A stretch of 64,000 bases of DNA from Ehretia macrophylla (taxonomy: Eukaryota; Streptophyta; Magnoliopsida; Boraginales; Ehretiaceae), in the NCBI GenBank assembly GCA_037974665.1, contig CM075766.1, forward strand, positions 50,972,569 through 51,036,568, written 5' to 3'. This document shows positions 23,801-35,055 of the stretch, one piece after another. Under the pieces are notes generated by a model. The model saw nothing but the letters and a program-made list of their open reading frames with translations. It did not search any database and was not told the origin of the DNA. A program made the translations under genes and the position numbers. How positions within the stretch are numbered: the stretch's first letter is position 1; each line of letters starts with the position of its first letter.

Positions 23801-24663
23801 GGCTTATTTTGTATAGCATATGGAAAATGATAGCTAGAGCAATAATATTCATCATTTTATTGTTTTTTTCTAAATGTTGAAAGACATATTCATCGTTAAA
23901 ATTTAACAGATCCTTGAGCCTTTCAAATTATGGAGTAATTGGGATAATATGAGACTTTGTGGAACACTTGAGGATATATTCATATTCGCCTTTAGAGTAT
24001 TCGATACATGGCTAATTGTGCATTGGCTACTTAGGAAGGTTACTCTAATTTTAATTAATGGAATTCACATTTTGGACCTAAAAAACAGAAGTAGAGCATT
24101 TTTATAAACTTGAAATCCAACTACAAGAAGAATAAGAACACACGTAGTATGATATAATATTGTTTTTGTATATTTCGCCTTTATTTTTTTTGATGTAACA
24201 TGGATTAAGATAGTATCGCAATCTTGATTTAAATCAACCCGTTTCTTATCCAGGAGAATCACCAAATAGAAAATAAAAAGAAACAAAAAGAGATATGTAA
24301 CATGAGCTATAATTGTGAACCAGGTGGAAAATCCATTCTGCTTTCACCATCCAAATGCAGTCCAGGATTTAGTAATCTAACAACAGAGAAAAACTTCAAA
24401 TGCTATTCTTCTTCCATTCATGACAAAATTTTGCTTTCAAAGCTCAAGTATGTATAAGAAATCTCAACCAAAAATTATAATGTCTCCATAATAGCAAAAA
24501 TCTTAAGCTCATTACTTACAATTTTTTGATCCTATTAAGACACCTTAGAACAACTACAGCATCTTCAATTGTCTATTTCAATAGTAAAGTTCCTCTTGTT
24601 TTTTCACATCTCATTTGTAGATTATCTCACCTGTTAAAAGTTCTATTGAGGGAGGTGGGAGTT
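23801..24663. other. Intergenic region and ATL 3' flank
   Basis: AT-rich. The last few hundred bases are probably the 3' UTR of the minus-strand ATL gene. The frame at 24065-24286 (minus) is hydrophobic low-complexity sequence and is not supported as a gene. Confidence 0.45.
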
Positions 24664-25767
24664 TCAGTTCCTACTCCTGCTATGCCTTGACAAGACTTGC
24701 GATGTTCTTGACAAGCTCTTAGTAGTTACTCTGTTTGCAAAAACACCTTCCCTGGATTCATTCACTTTATTCAATTCTTTATCAGATTGTGCTGGATCAG
24801 CATTAGCTGTTTCAGCACTGATCAGTGAAGCTGATAATGGAACCAATGAAACTGATCTTCTTAATGGTTGAACCCCCTCCAGTTCTCTAGAATCACTATT
24901 TTCAGACTCTTCCTTGGAATCTTGATTGCTGTTTATTGCACTCTGAATCTGTGGCTGCGATTCGCGAAACTCATACTCCCTCTCCATCTCAAATTCCCCC
25001 TGATTCGCCGAACCAGGCTCGGGCGTTTCCTCCAGGGCCCTGGAATTATCAAGATTCTGCTCGGGCGATGATGGCGAGACAAGTAGTGGATTGAGAACGA
25101 TATCAGCACGGCACAAGGGGCAATTGGTGTGTGATGTTAGCCATGTATCAATACATGGTATATGAAAAGCATGGTTACATTTCGGCAACAGCCTCAGAGT
25201 TTCATCTTCTTGGAACTCATTCAAACAAACAGAGCACTCTGTTCCTTCAACAAGACCATCACCTTTCTTGTACTTGCAAATGTTGATCGAACTGATCACT
25301 GATGGTTGAAGGCCAGCACTTCTGATGTACCATACGGGATGATAAACCCGATCAGGTTCAAGATCTTGATCAAGAAACTCCTCGCGGCGGCCACCTTCTT
25401 CGTTTCGCTGTAGTTCTGATTCCTCCCTTGTTGAATTGCACCAAGCATTGCAGAACTTACAGATGGCATAGAAAAGGAGGAAAACCAAAGCGATGACTAA
25501 TATGGAAAGAGAGAGGGCGAGGATTTGAGAAGATTTGTAGTGTTCGTTTTCATGGTGATCATCCAAGGTGGTGGTGGTGATGTTGTCTTGTGGGGGTGTT
25601 GGAATTGCAGCCAAGAATGGACGGTTGCAGATTGGATAGCAGAAGGTTATGCATGTTAATGGACAAAGGCCCAGTTGATTCTTTTCTGGTTCACAATACG
25701 GTGAACAAAAATCTGTAATGGAGTCTTCAATTGATTCATTCAGTAATTTTCTGTAATGGGTCGCCAT
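24664..25767 (-). CDS. ATL-family RING-H2 E3 ubiquitin ligase (367 aa)
   Basis: A single-exon gene. I start at the second in-frame ATG (25767, [12 protein letters not shown]) because the longer frame from 25794 adds only nine residues of poor fit. Order of parts: Cys-rich N-terminal ectodomain ([24 protein letters not shown]), one membrane segment at about residues 82-104, a GLD-type motif ([11 protein letters not shown], about 151-161), then RING-H2. The zinc ligands C178, C181, C197, H199, H202, C205, C216 and C219 have exact ATL spacing (CX2C, X15, CXHX2HX2C, X10, CX2C), with [12 protein letters not shown] intact. The tail is Ser/Glu-rich and ends SRHSRSRN. Family knowledge: ATLs are membrane-anchored E3 ligases, many induced by elicitors or in secondary-wall tissue; this one resembles the ATL51/52/54 subgroup. 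The substrate is unknown. Confidence 0.92.
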   Translation of the reverse strand: MATHYRKLLNESIEDSITDFCSPYCEPEKNQLGLCPLTCITFCYPICNRPFLAAIPTPPQDNITTTTLDDHHENEHYKSSQILALSLSILVIALVFLLFYAICKFCNAWCNSTREESELQRNEEGGRREEFLDQDLEPDRVYHPVWYIRSAGLQPSVISSINICKYKKGDGLVEGTECSVCLNEFQEDETLRLLPKCNHAFHIPCIDTWLTSHTNCPLCRADIVLNPLLVSPSSPEQNLDNSRALEETPEPGSANQGEFEMEREYEFRESQPQIQSAINSNQDSKEESENSDSRELEGVQPLRRSVSLVPLSASLISAETANADPAQSDKELNKVNESREGVFANRVTTKSLSRTSQVLSRHSRSRN

Positions 25768-26305
25768 GGTTATGTAGACATGGAAGAAAAACAAGGATTA
25801 GATCAAGAAAGAGGTGGAGTTGTTTGAGGGTTGGGGAGCATTCAATTTGGTTTGCTGCACAACAAGATTTTTGATGACTTTGTAGATGCTGATTTGATTT
25901 TTTTTGTTACCCTTCTGTGACTCTTCTTGACTTATGATATGATCTACGTTTCATGGCGGCTGATGCTTATTAGTCTAAACCATTGACACGAAAAATAATA
26001 ATAATAATAATATACATGTTAAAAGTTGGTGAACTAACACTTTATTTCAAGAAATATCAGAATAATATGGATAATCTTATGCAAATTTTAGTCTCAGTGG
26101 CAGTAGCATGATTAAGGGCGAATTTCCGTCCTAATCTCATTTATAAGGTAAACGGTGATAGCCAAGTATAGACCTCGGCTAAAAAAGAATTTTGATGTCA
26201 CTTGAAAATATTTAGCCAATTCCATGCACATGTCTAAAAAATCGAAAGATATTCTTTTATCCAACTAGATTCTAAATAATAAATTTTAATGTCTTATTTT
26301 TCATA
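25768..26305. other. ATL promoter side and spacer
   Basis: AT-rich, with an (AAT)n run near 25995-26012. No gene seen. Confidence 0.45.
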
Positions 26306-26790
26306 GGAAAAATTTCACAATTAGTACTCACTGTTTATATTTTTTAAACATTTAGTCCTTATTATTTCATAAATTACTTTGTTGGTCCTTAATGTTTGTA
26401 TCTCACTATTAGTCCATATATTGTTTCAGAAGTCACGTAATTGGTTCCCAATATTTGTAAATGTCTCACCATTAGTCCATATTGTTTACAAAAGTCCTTC
26501 AATTAGTCCTCATTATTTTTTTTTGGTTATGTTTTAATGTTTAATTAAGTTAGGGACTAATTGGAGGACTTTTGTAAACAATGAGAACTAATCATAAGAT
26601 ATTTGCAAACATTGGGGACTAACTGCGTGAATTCTGAAACAATAGAGATTAAATGTCCAAAACATGTCAACATTGGGGATTAATGAAGAGACATTTGCAA
26701 ATATTAGAGACTAATCTCGTGACTATCAATGAGGACTAAATGTCCAAAACGTATAAATAATGAGGACTAATTGTGAGATTTGCCATTTCC
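26306..26790. mobile_element. Fold-back MITE-like element
   Basis: A roughly 485-bp palindromic unit. The left end reads ggaaaaatttcacaattagt and the right end is its inverse (actaattgtgagatttgcc, then atttcc). Internally, motifs such as 'attagtcc' recur on the left half and 'ggactaat' on the right, so the two halves pair along most of their length. There is no coding potential. Class and target duplication were not resolved. It lies 80 bp upstream of the first gypsy LTR. Confidence 0.65.
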
Positions 26791-26869
26791 CATACTAAAA
26801 CTTACAAAGTTATCTTATTGAAGATCCAAAAAATTCTAGGTATAGATGTTGAATGTTGGTGAACCAACA

Positions 26870-29800
26870 TGTGAGGCCCGACCTCGAATTGCGTGCGTTA
26901 TCTCATTTCGTGTGCCTTAACCTTGAACAGTGTGCCTTAACCTAGGTTTAAGAGTTGGGTCTTGATTTACGTGCATTCATTTAGGGTTGCGTGCATTTAC
27001 TTAGAATACGTACATTTGTCTCGTTGTTCGTGTCTTACCTTGTAGTGCGTGCTCTAGACCTAAGAAAGCGTGTATGCACGCTAATTAATAAAGAATCATA
27101 CACAAAGCACTAGACTATAAATAATCCTACAAATTTCACTAACTATTATTTTAATCCTAAGTCAATTCACTAAAAGACAAAAGCACTAAACACTAAACAT
27201 TCTTTATTCTTTATTCTATTTGCAAAATCCATGCACCTCAAATTCTACACTTAGCATAATTTATAATACATTAAATTGAATTTGAAATTTCAGATTTTTC
27301 CTTGCTAATTTTTGCCATACCAAGGCCTTTTGACAAGCTTTGCAATTTCAAAATTATTCTAGACAAACTATGACACAAACACAAGACACCATGCATAAAA
27401 AGCTCTTAAGCACCCTACCCCAAGCACCCTTTCTCGGCCCTCTCAACACCCATGCTCCTAACAATTCAAATTAGACTCTAGATGACACAATAATCAGATT
27501 TTTCAAGGCTCAAGGCCGACACACATACACAGAAACATCATATTCAACATCATTTCTCTCTCAAACTCTTTCTCATTCTCTCACTCTCTCGGCCATGGCT
27601 GCCTTGAGCTTCCAAGACTGAAATTTTAATCTCTAAGACTCACCTAGGCTCTCAAGGATTCTAAGAAGCTCGACCATAGCAAGCAAAGCAAGAAAATTTC
27701 GCACATGCTCACAAAACTCATCATTTTCGGCCTAAGGTAAGTTTTGATAGTTTTCTTCCTTGTCTTTTGGTTTCACACACATGCACACCTCCTACACAAG
27801 CTAACTAAGCTCAGATTTAAGGAAAATCAAGATACCTCTCGACCAAAGCAAGAAAAAAGGTCTAGTCGTGCGATTCAAAAAGCGTTTGTGCATTCTCATC
27901 CATCAATAGGCTAAGGTGAGGGTTAAACTCTTTTAAATGCTTTCAAAACTCATACGCATGCTCTCATATGGCTATAATTACGTCTGTAGTTATTGTATAT
28001 GTATGTATATGAGCCTATCTACTCATGCATGGCTTGATTTTAGCTAAAAACTTGAAGATATGTAAACACGTATATCTGGCAGATTTCTGGCCTTGTAGAA
28101 CGAAATAGTTTTGGCCTAGTAAAATATTTTGAAAATACATTAAAATTGGTAGGTAACTATATTTTTCAGTTCTGAACATGTTTTGCAGAAATAGGATAAG
28201 GATAATTCTGACTTTAAGACCCTCAAAAATGGAAAAAATTGTAATGTGTCTAAAACTGGACAGTTTTGTGTAGTCTCACGGTTTTGGCCATAACTCCTAA
28301 GTCCGAACTCCAAATGCAGCGAGGTTTATTCCTAGATTTAAAGCACTCAATAAGCTTCAATTTGACATTTGGTTCACTAAATTTGAATGTTATTTACTTG
28401 GCTAATTTGAATGTGGAAAAACAGACCATTGCAGTAGGGTTTTTGCTTAGTAGGATGTTTTAAATCATGTTGTAACCTTGCTTGAGGTATTGAATGCTTG
28501 GAATTGTGGCAATTAGAAGTTGTGTGGGCTGTTTTGGTTGGTTGAGGATACTTAATTGATTGATGCATGGTTTGGGTTAAATTATATGACGAATTGTGGC
28601 TTAATCGCATGTGTAAGCACGAAATTGAGACCCTATTGCTTATGAAAACTTGTTAAGCGCTGATCCTATGGCTAAATGTGTTCAATTGTGTGGTTAATAG
28701 GCTGCCCGTATTTGCCGTTATAGCTCTAAACATGATTCCCGATGATTGCATGTTGATAAGTGAACTATTCTTGTACCCGGTTTTGTGTAAGTGTCGTTGT
28801 ATGCTTGCATGATCTCAACACTTGATATATGAACCCGGAATGAGTTATATGACTTGATTTACATGTGTTACTTGACTGCCCGTTTAATGTTCATAAACCT
28901 CTAAGTGTTTTACAAAGTGAATCTATATATCAAAGCATGCCTCGGATGTTTACTTGTCAATATGTGATCTTATATTGCTCAGAGGCAACCTACTTTGTTG
29001 ACCTCCTAATGTGAAATGTTAAATGGTACAATTGTGCATTGCATACAAGGTTGCAACCTTTCATTGTGACATGGTAGCGTTTCACAAACGCCGGGTGACA
29101 TAGGGCTTACCGGTGCTCCCGTGACTACCATGGTCCAATTCCCTCTCTCGCTTGGCATTCTACCATCGGAGAGTTTGGTCGTAGAATTTTGGGGTATATC
29201 CGAAGTACACCTATTTGGAGTGATAAGTGGATGATTGAAGCCGGCCGCAATAATTGTTATCGAAAATGAACTTGAGAGCGAAAAGTTCACCGTATCCTTG
29301 AAATGATCGGTAATTGTATCTATTGTTCAATTTGATCCTTATAATATGCATACTTTATTATTTGTATTATGTGACATGTTTTCAAAAGGGTTTTCATAAG
29401 TTTAACCGAAAAAGAGTTTCAAAACGTTATCTCTTGTTTTCCCTTGCTGAGTTCATAAGAACTCACCCTCTTTTATCATCACAGGTGAAGAAGATCTAGA
29501 ACAGGTACCCGAGGAAAATGTGCTTGTTGATGATTCCTTGGAATGATTGCATACTTTATGTGCCTTGCCTGACTGTGGCTGTTTTGTGAACATTATGCTT
29601 GCTTTGAAGACTACTTTTGTTGTTGTTGTTGTAAATGACCCTCGTTGTAATTTGGGGTCTAACTTTGGCTTGTACTGATTATAACTAGACAAACACTCTA
29701 TCTTGTAGTTTGCTATCACTACTTTGATTTAGTAACTATCATAGACAACTTAATCACTAGGTGAAGAATCAAATAATGTAACTCTATCTAATTTCACCTA

Positions 29801-30177
29801 GGTGCTTAATAGTAAGCGAAAGATCAACAGGTAGTTGCACCATAGGAATTGACAAGTAAACGGGATATAGTCATCATGCTAGGCTTATTAATCGAACAAG
29901 ACTTTCGAGATAGACTAGCAGGCATGTCGGTTGATGACCAAATAGGAGTCCTTAATGGAATTGGAGCAATGATTGGAATAATTGAGGTGTTTGAAAATTA
30001 GGTCAAACCAAAAGGTCCTAAATACAGCCGTTATGCTGCCGGTTTTTCAGAAAATCTTTTGGAGTTCTAGGCTAACGTTAAGTGTTAAATCATAACAACG
30101 GTTAAGTATGTGAAATGGTATGAATAAATTAGGTCATACCCTAGTCTAGCCTTCATAGGTTGGGTTGGGGCATGACA
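26870..30177 (+). repeat. 5' LTR of gypsy element 1 (about 3.3 kb)
   Basis: Starts TGTGAGGCCCGACC and ends GGGGCATGACA. It matches 35056-38371 over its whole length. It contains CTCTCT-rich and CACACA-rich stretches near 27.5-27.8 kb but no convincing ORF. Confidence 0.9.
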
Positions 30178-30188
30178 CCTTATTAGAA

Positions 30189-30200
30189 TGGTATCAGAGC
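30189..30200 (+). other. Primer binding site of gypsy element 1
   Basis: TGGTATCAGAGC matches the 3' end complement of plant initiator Met-tRNA, the usual primer for this group. It sits 11 nt after the apparent LTR end, a somewhat larger gap than usual. Confidence 0.85.
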
Positions 30201-30445
30201 TTAGATTGCTTAAGCCGGGTTTAACTCTCGGACCGTGGGTAGAAGCCCTAAGGTAATTATGATGTCTTGTTAATGTGTGCTAATGTTAATTGTGCCTTCT
30301 TTGTTTATATGTGCTTATGTGATTAACATGTCTTCATTGTTTAAAAGTTTTATGCCTACATGAAATTGTATATTGCATACTCCATGTATTACTTTTTTTA
30401 TCTTATCATGTCCCGATAATTGTACATAATAAATTGTACCTATAG

Positions 30446-31620
30446 CTGGTTGGCCCTAGTACCCGCAATACCAATAGGGGCGATGAGCCTCAAGAAGTCG
30501 GAGATGCTCACCAAACTAATCCCAGCATGGCTATGTTTAACATGATGGCGAGTGCTATGGATCGCATGTCGCGAGTGATGGAACGTCAAGAAGCACGTGA
30601 AGCAGCAATTAGCAACAACAACTACGGAGTTGGTGGCAACAACAACTACAGAGTTGGTGGCAACAACAACATGAATGGTGGTAACAATGGGAGAAACAGG
30701 AGAATGCGGGAGTTCCTTGATTTTCACCTGTCCAAGTTCTACGGGGAAGCTAATGATGAAAAGGCAGAGGCTTGGTTGTCTGAGATTGAAAGGATTTACA
30801 GGCCACTTGACTATACCGACGAAGAAAAGATTGAGTTTCCTGTGTTTTTGTTGCACGGGGATGTTGAGCATTGGTGGCACACTGTGGAGGCACTTTGGAA
30901 AACTAATCATACACCTTGCTTGTGGAGTAACTTCGTTAAGGCTTTCAAGGAGAAATACATACCTGCGATTTCAAGATAGAGGCGGATTGAAGAATTTATG
31001 ACCTTGAGCTAGGGCAACATGACAGTGGCTCAGTATGAGGCTCGCTTCGACAGACTGTCCCGTTATGCACAATACATGGTTAATACTCCTGAGGCGAATA
31101 TGTAAAAATTTACGAATGGGTTAAGGCCAGAAATTCAAGATCACTTGGCTTCACATGAGTTCACTACCTATTCTGTTCTCCTTGCTGCTGCTTCCTGAGT
31201 TGAGAAAAGAAAACTTGATAAAGCCGGTTCGAGTCAGCCGAACAAGAAACCTTATCAGCCTCAAGGGCAATAGAGGAATTTCTAGACTTAGAGTTGTTGT
31301 CAGGGCCAGAGCCAAAGCCAGAACAGACCAGTCAACAACCGTGGCTCGTCTAAAGCACCATCAGCCTCTTCCACCCGTGGATCCACAGGTGGTTCACCCG
31401 CTACTCAGGCTGTCACATGTTCTTACTGTAACAGGAAGGGTCACACTAAGACCCAATGCTGGAGGAAATCGGGACGATACGTGGGGTGTGGTAGCGATCA
31501 ACACCAGGTTAAGGACTGCCCTAAATGGCAGGGAGGACAAAATCAGAATAAACCAGCTGGTAGAGGCAAGACTACAGTTCCTAGAGTTCCGGCCCAAGCA
31601 TATGCTATTGAATGCAAGGA
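30446..31620 (+). pseudogene. gag remnant of gypsy element 1
   Basis: The frame with the capsid domain (FLDFHLSKFYGEANDEKAEA, then VFLLHGDVEHWWHTV) runs from about 30446, where the expected ATG appears as CTG, and is open from 30527 to a TAG at 30977-30979. Further stops and a frame change follow. Two CCHC-type zinc-knuckle stretches (CSYCNRKGHTKTQC and CGSDQHQVKDC) lie at about 31418-31520. Family knowledge: gag packages the element RNA. This copy is non-functional as read. Confidence 0.85.
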
Positions 31621-34600
31621 GCTTCCTGAGGAGACTGTTGTTGTTAAAGATATATTCTTGATACTGAATCAACCTGTTAGGGTGCTAATTGATCCAAATG
31701 CTACTCATTCATTTATTACTCCCTTATGTGTGCAATGTGTGAAATTACGAGTTGAATGTTTGCCTTACAAAGTAGAAGTCGATACTCCGATGGTTCTAAA
31801 CTTGTTACTAGCTCAGCTTGTAAAGCATGTAAAATTCAAATTAAGGATAAGGAATTCTCGGCCAATCTTATAGTGTTACCTTTTAGAGACTATGAAGTTA
31901 TCTTAGGGATGAACTGGTTGGCAAAGCATCATGTCCAACTAGATTGCCGGACGAAGATTGTAACATTCTAGATACCTGGTCAACCAACATTGGAGGTAAC
32001 GAGTCAAAGGGATTTCACCGGGAGTCCCATCATTTCATCCATGAAAGCAGTAAAGTTTTTGAGAAAATGGTGTAACGGATACTTAGCTGCTTACCTCATC
32101 AATAAGCCATCTGACAAAGCTAAGTTTGAGGAGATGCCAGTGATTAAAGAATATGCCAATGTGTTTCCAGAAGAATTGCCGGGTTTACCTCCGGATCGGG
32201 AGATTGAGTTTGTAACAGAATTACTGCCTGGTACCCAGCCGATATCTAAAGCTCTCTATCGTATGGCACCAGCCGAACTACAAGAATTGAATGACCAATT
32301 GCAGGGATTGTTGAAGAAGGGGTTTGTTCAACCAAGTTCTTCTCCGTGGGGCGCACCAATCCTATTTGTAAAGAAGAAAGACGGAACGTTGAGATTATGC
32401 ATCGATTACAGAGGATTGAACCAAGTGACCGTCAAGAATAAATACCCACTTCCATTGATCGATGAGTTGTTTGACCAACTTCAAGGAGCTAAAGTGTATT
32501 CAAAGCTCGATTTGAGGCAGGGGTATTATCAGTTATGGATCAAAAAGGAGGATGTTCCTAAATTGGCCTTCAAGATGAGATATGGGCACTATGAGTTTGT
32601 GGTTATGCCATTTGGGCTAACTAATGCCCCTGTACCTTTTATGGACTTAATGCACAGGGTGTTTCAACCTTACTTGGACCAATTTGTGGTGATCTTTATT
32701 GATGATATTTTGGTATACTTAAAATCCGAGGCTGAGCATGAACAACATCTGTAATTGGTATTGCGGAAACTTCGGGAGCATCAATTGTATGCAAAGTTTA
32801 GCAAATGTGAATTTTGGCTACGACAGATTGCATTCTTGGGGCACATCATATCCCAAGAAGGAATAGCAGTGGACCCAGCAAAGATAGAAGCAGTGATGTC
32901 TTGGAAGAAGCCGAAAAATGTTACGGAGGTTCGGATTTTTTTTGGTTAAGCCGGCTATTATCGGAGGTTTATGAAGGATTTCTCAAAGATTGCAGGACCG
33001 CTTACGAAGCTCACTCAGAAGAAAACAAAGTTTGTGTAGGATGACAAGTGTGAGAACAGCTTTCAGGAGTTGAAGACAAGATTGACTACTGCGCCTGTTC
33101 TTGCATTACCGGAAGGAAGTCAAGGCTTCGTAATCTATACCGATGCTTCTAAGGAAGGATTGGGTTGTGTATTGATGCAGAATAGTAGAGTGATTGCATA
33201 TGCCTCTAGGAAACCAAAGTCGTATGAATTGAATTACCCGACGCATGATTTGGAGCTAGCGGCTATTGTATTTGCACTAAAGAAATGGAGGCACTATTTG
33301 TGGGGTAACAAGTTTGAGGTGTTTACGAATCACAAGAGCTTGAAGTACTTATTCTCACAAAAAGAATTGAATATGAGGCAAAGACGGTGGATGGAACTCT
33401 TGGATGATTATAACTGCACGATCAATTATGTGCCTGGTAAAGCAAATGTGGTTGCAGATGCCTTAAGTCGGAAGGTAAGCATGGCAAGAGTAGAGGTTAA
33501 GGTGCGGGAGATGTTAGAAGAAGCATTTATGTGGAAACCACAATTGACCCAAAAAGGGTTACTATTTGCCACTACACAAGTTCAATCAACCTTGTTGTCT
33601 GAAATACGAGAGGCTCAATAGAAGGATCAACATTTTCAGAAGATTAAGGAAAACAACATAGATTTCAAGTTTCATGATGATGGTATTTGGAGGTTCAGGA
33701 GTCGAATTTGTGTCCCTAATGACCCAGAGTTGAAAAAGAAGATTCTTGAAAAAGCCCATAACTCAAGATACACTATCCACCTCGGCGGACAAAGATGTAC
33801 CGGGACTTGAAGCAACACTACTGGTGGAATAACATGAAGAGAGAGATTGCCGAGTTTATGGCACGGTGTTTGACTTGTCAGAGAGTCAAGGCAGAGCATC
33901 AATGACCGGCAGATTTACTTCAGCCGTTGGAAATTCCCCAATGGAAATGGGAACACATAACTATGGATTTTGTCATGGACCTGCCTAGGTCACAAAAGGG
34001 TCATGATGTCGTTTGGGTCATAGTGGATAGATTGACTAAGTCCGCACACTTCTTACCGATGAATAAGGAGAATAATCCTGAGAAACTATGAGATATGTAT
34101 GTAGCGGACATTGTAAGGCTACATGGGATGCCTGTAAGTATTGTGTCGAATAGGGATCCTCGTTTTACTTCCCGATTTTGGAAGAGATTACAGGAAGCTT
34201 TGGGGACGAAGTTGAGTTTCAGTACAGCTTATAACCCTCAAACGGACGGACAATCTGAGAGAACTATTTAGATTTTGAAGGATATGCTGAGGGCGTGTGT
34301 TCTAGACTTCGGAAAAGGTTGGGAGAAGTATCTGCCTCTAGCGGAGTTCCCTTATAATAACAGTTATCAGGCCACTATCGGGATGGCCCCATATGAGGCA
34401 TTGTATGGACGTAAATTTCAATCCCCAATATACTGGGACGAAGTAGGTGAGACGAAGACTTTTGACCCAACCCTTCCACCAGAACTTATGAAGACTGTTG
34501 AAAATGTCCACCTTATCCGGAAACGGATGGTTACCGCCCAAAGCAGGCAGAAAATTTATGCAGACCAACGGAGACGGAATTCGAAATTTGAGATCGGCGA

Positions 34601-34991
34601 CAAGGTGTTCTTGAAGTTATCACCTCGGAGGGGATTGATTAAACATGTTAAGGGTGGAAAGTTGAGCCGGAGGTTTGTAGGACCATTTGAGATAGTTGAA
34701 AAGGTTGGCAAATTGGCGTATCGCTTGGGACTACCCTAAAACCTCTCCAATATTCATGACGTCTTCCATGTCTCAATGCTACGAAAGTATCACCCTGATC
34801 CATCGTACATCTTAGAGCCAGAGCCGTTGCAGCTTCAGGAGAACTTGTCTTATGAAGAGAAGCTTATTCGGATCCTAGACCAGCAAGATGGGGAGTTGCG
34901 CAACAAGTCTATACCGATGGTGAAAGTATTATGGGATCACCATGGAGTTGAAGAAGCAACGTGCAAAAGAAGAGACCAGATGGAGCAATAG
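31621..34991 (+). pseudogene. pol remnant of gypsy element 1 (protease, RT, RNase H, integrase, chromodomain-like tail)
   Basis: The protease is at about 31680-31960, with its active-site motif degraded (the D is followed by PNATHSF rather than SGATHSF). RT is at about 32240-32754, with the catalytic FIDDILVY near 32694-32720 intact. The RT thumb and RNase H ([32 protein letters not shown]) run to about 33620. The integrase zinc finger and core are at about 33760-34480, and the C-terminal part ends VKVLWDHHGVEEATCKRR. In-frame stops interrupt it at about 32752, 32947, 33038, 33619, 33903, 34089, 34269, 34737 and 34989. Most sit where a Gln, Arg or Trp codon would be expected. Non-functional. 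Confidence 0.88.
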
Positions 34992-35042
34992 TATCCGACA
35001 TTATTCAAAAGGTAATATTGAATTTCGGGATGAAATTCTTTT

Positions 35043-35055
35043 AAGGAGGGGAGGA
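35043..35055 (+). other. Polypurine tract of gypsy element 1
   Basis: AAGGAGGGGAGGA abuts the first base of the 3' LTR, the expected plus-strand primer position. Confidence 0.85.

Noticed and set aside
30440..30910. 156-aa minus-strand frame
   Set aside because: Antisense of the retroelement gag domain.
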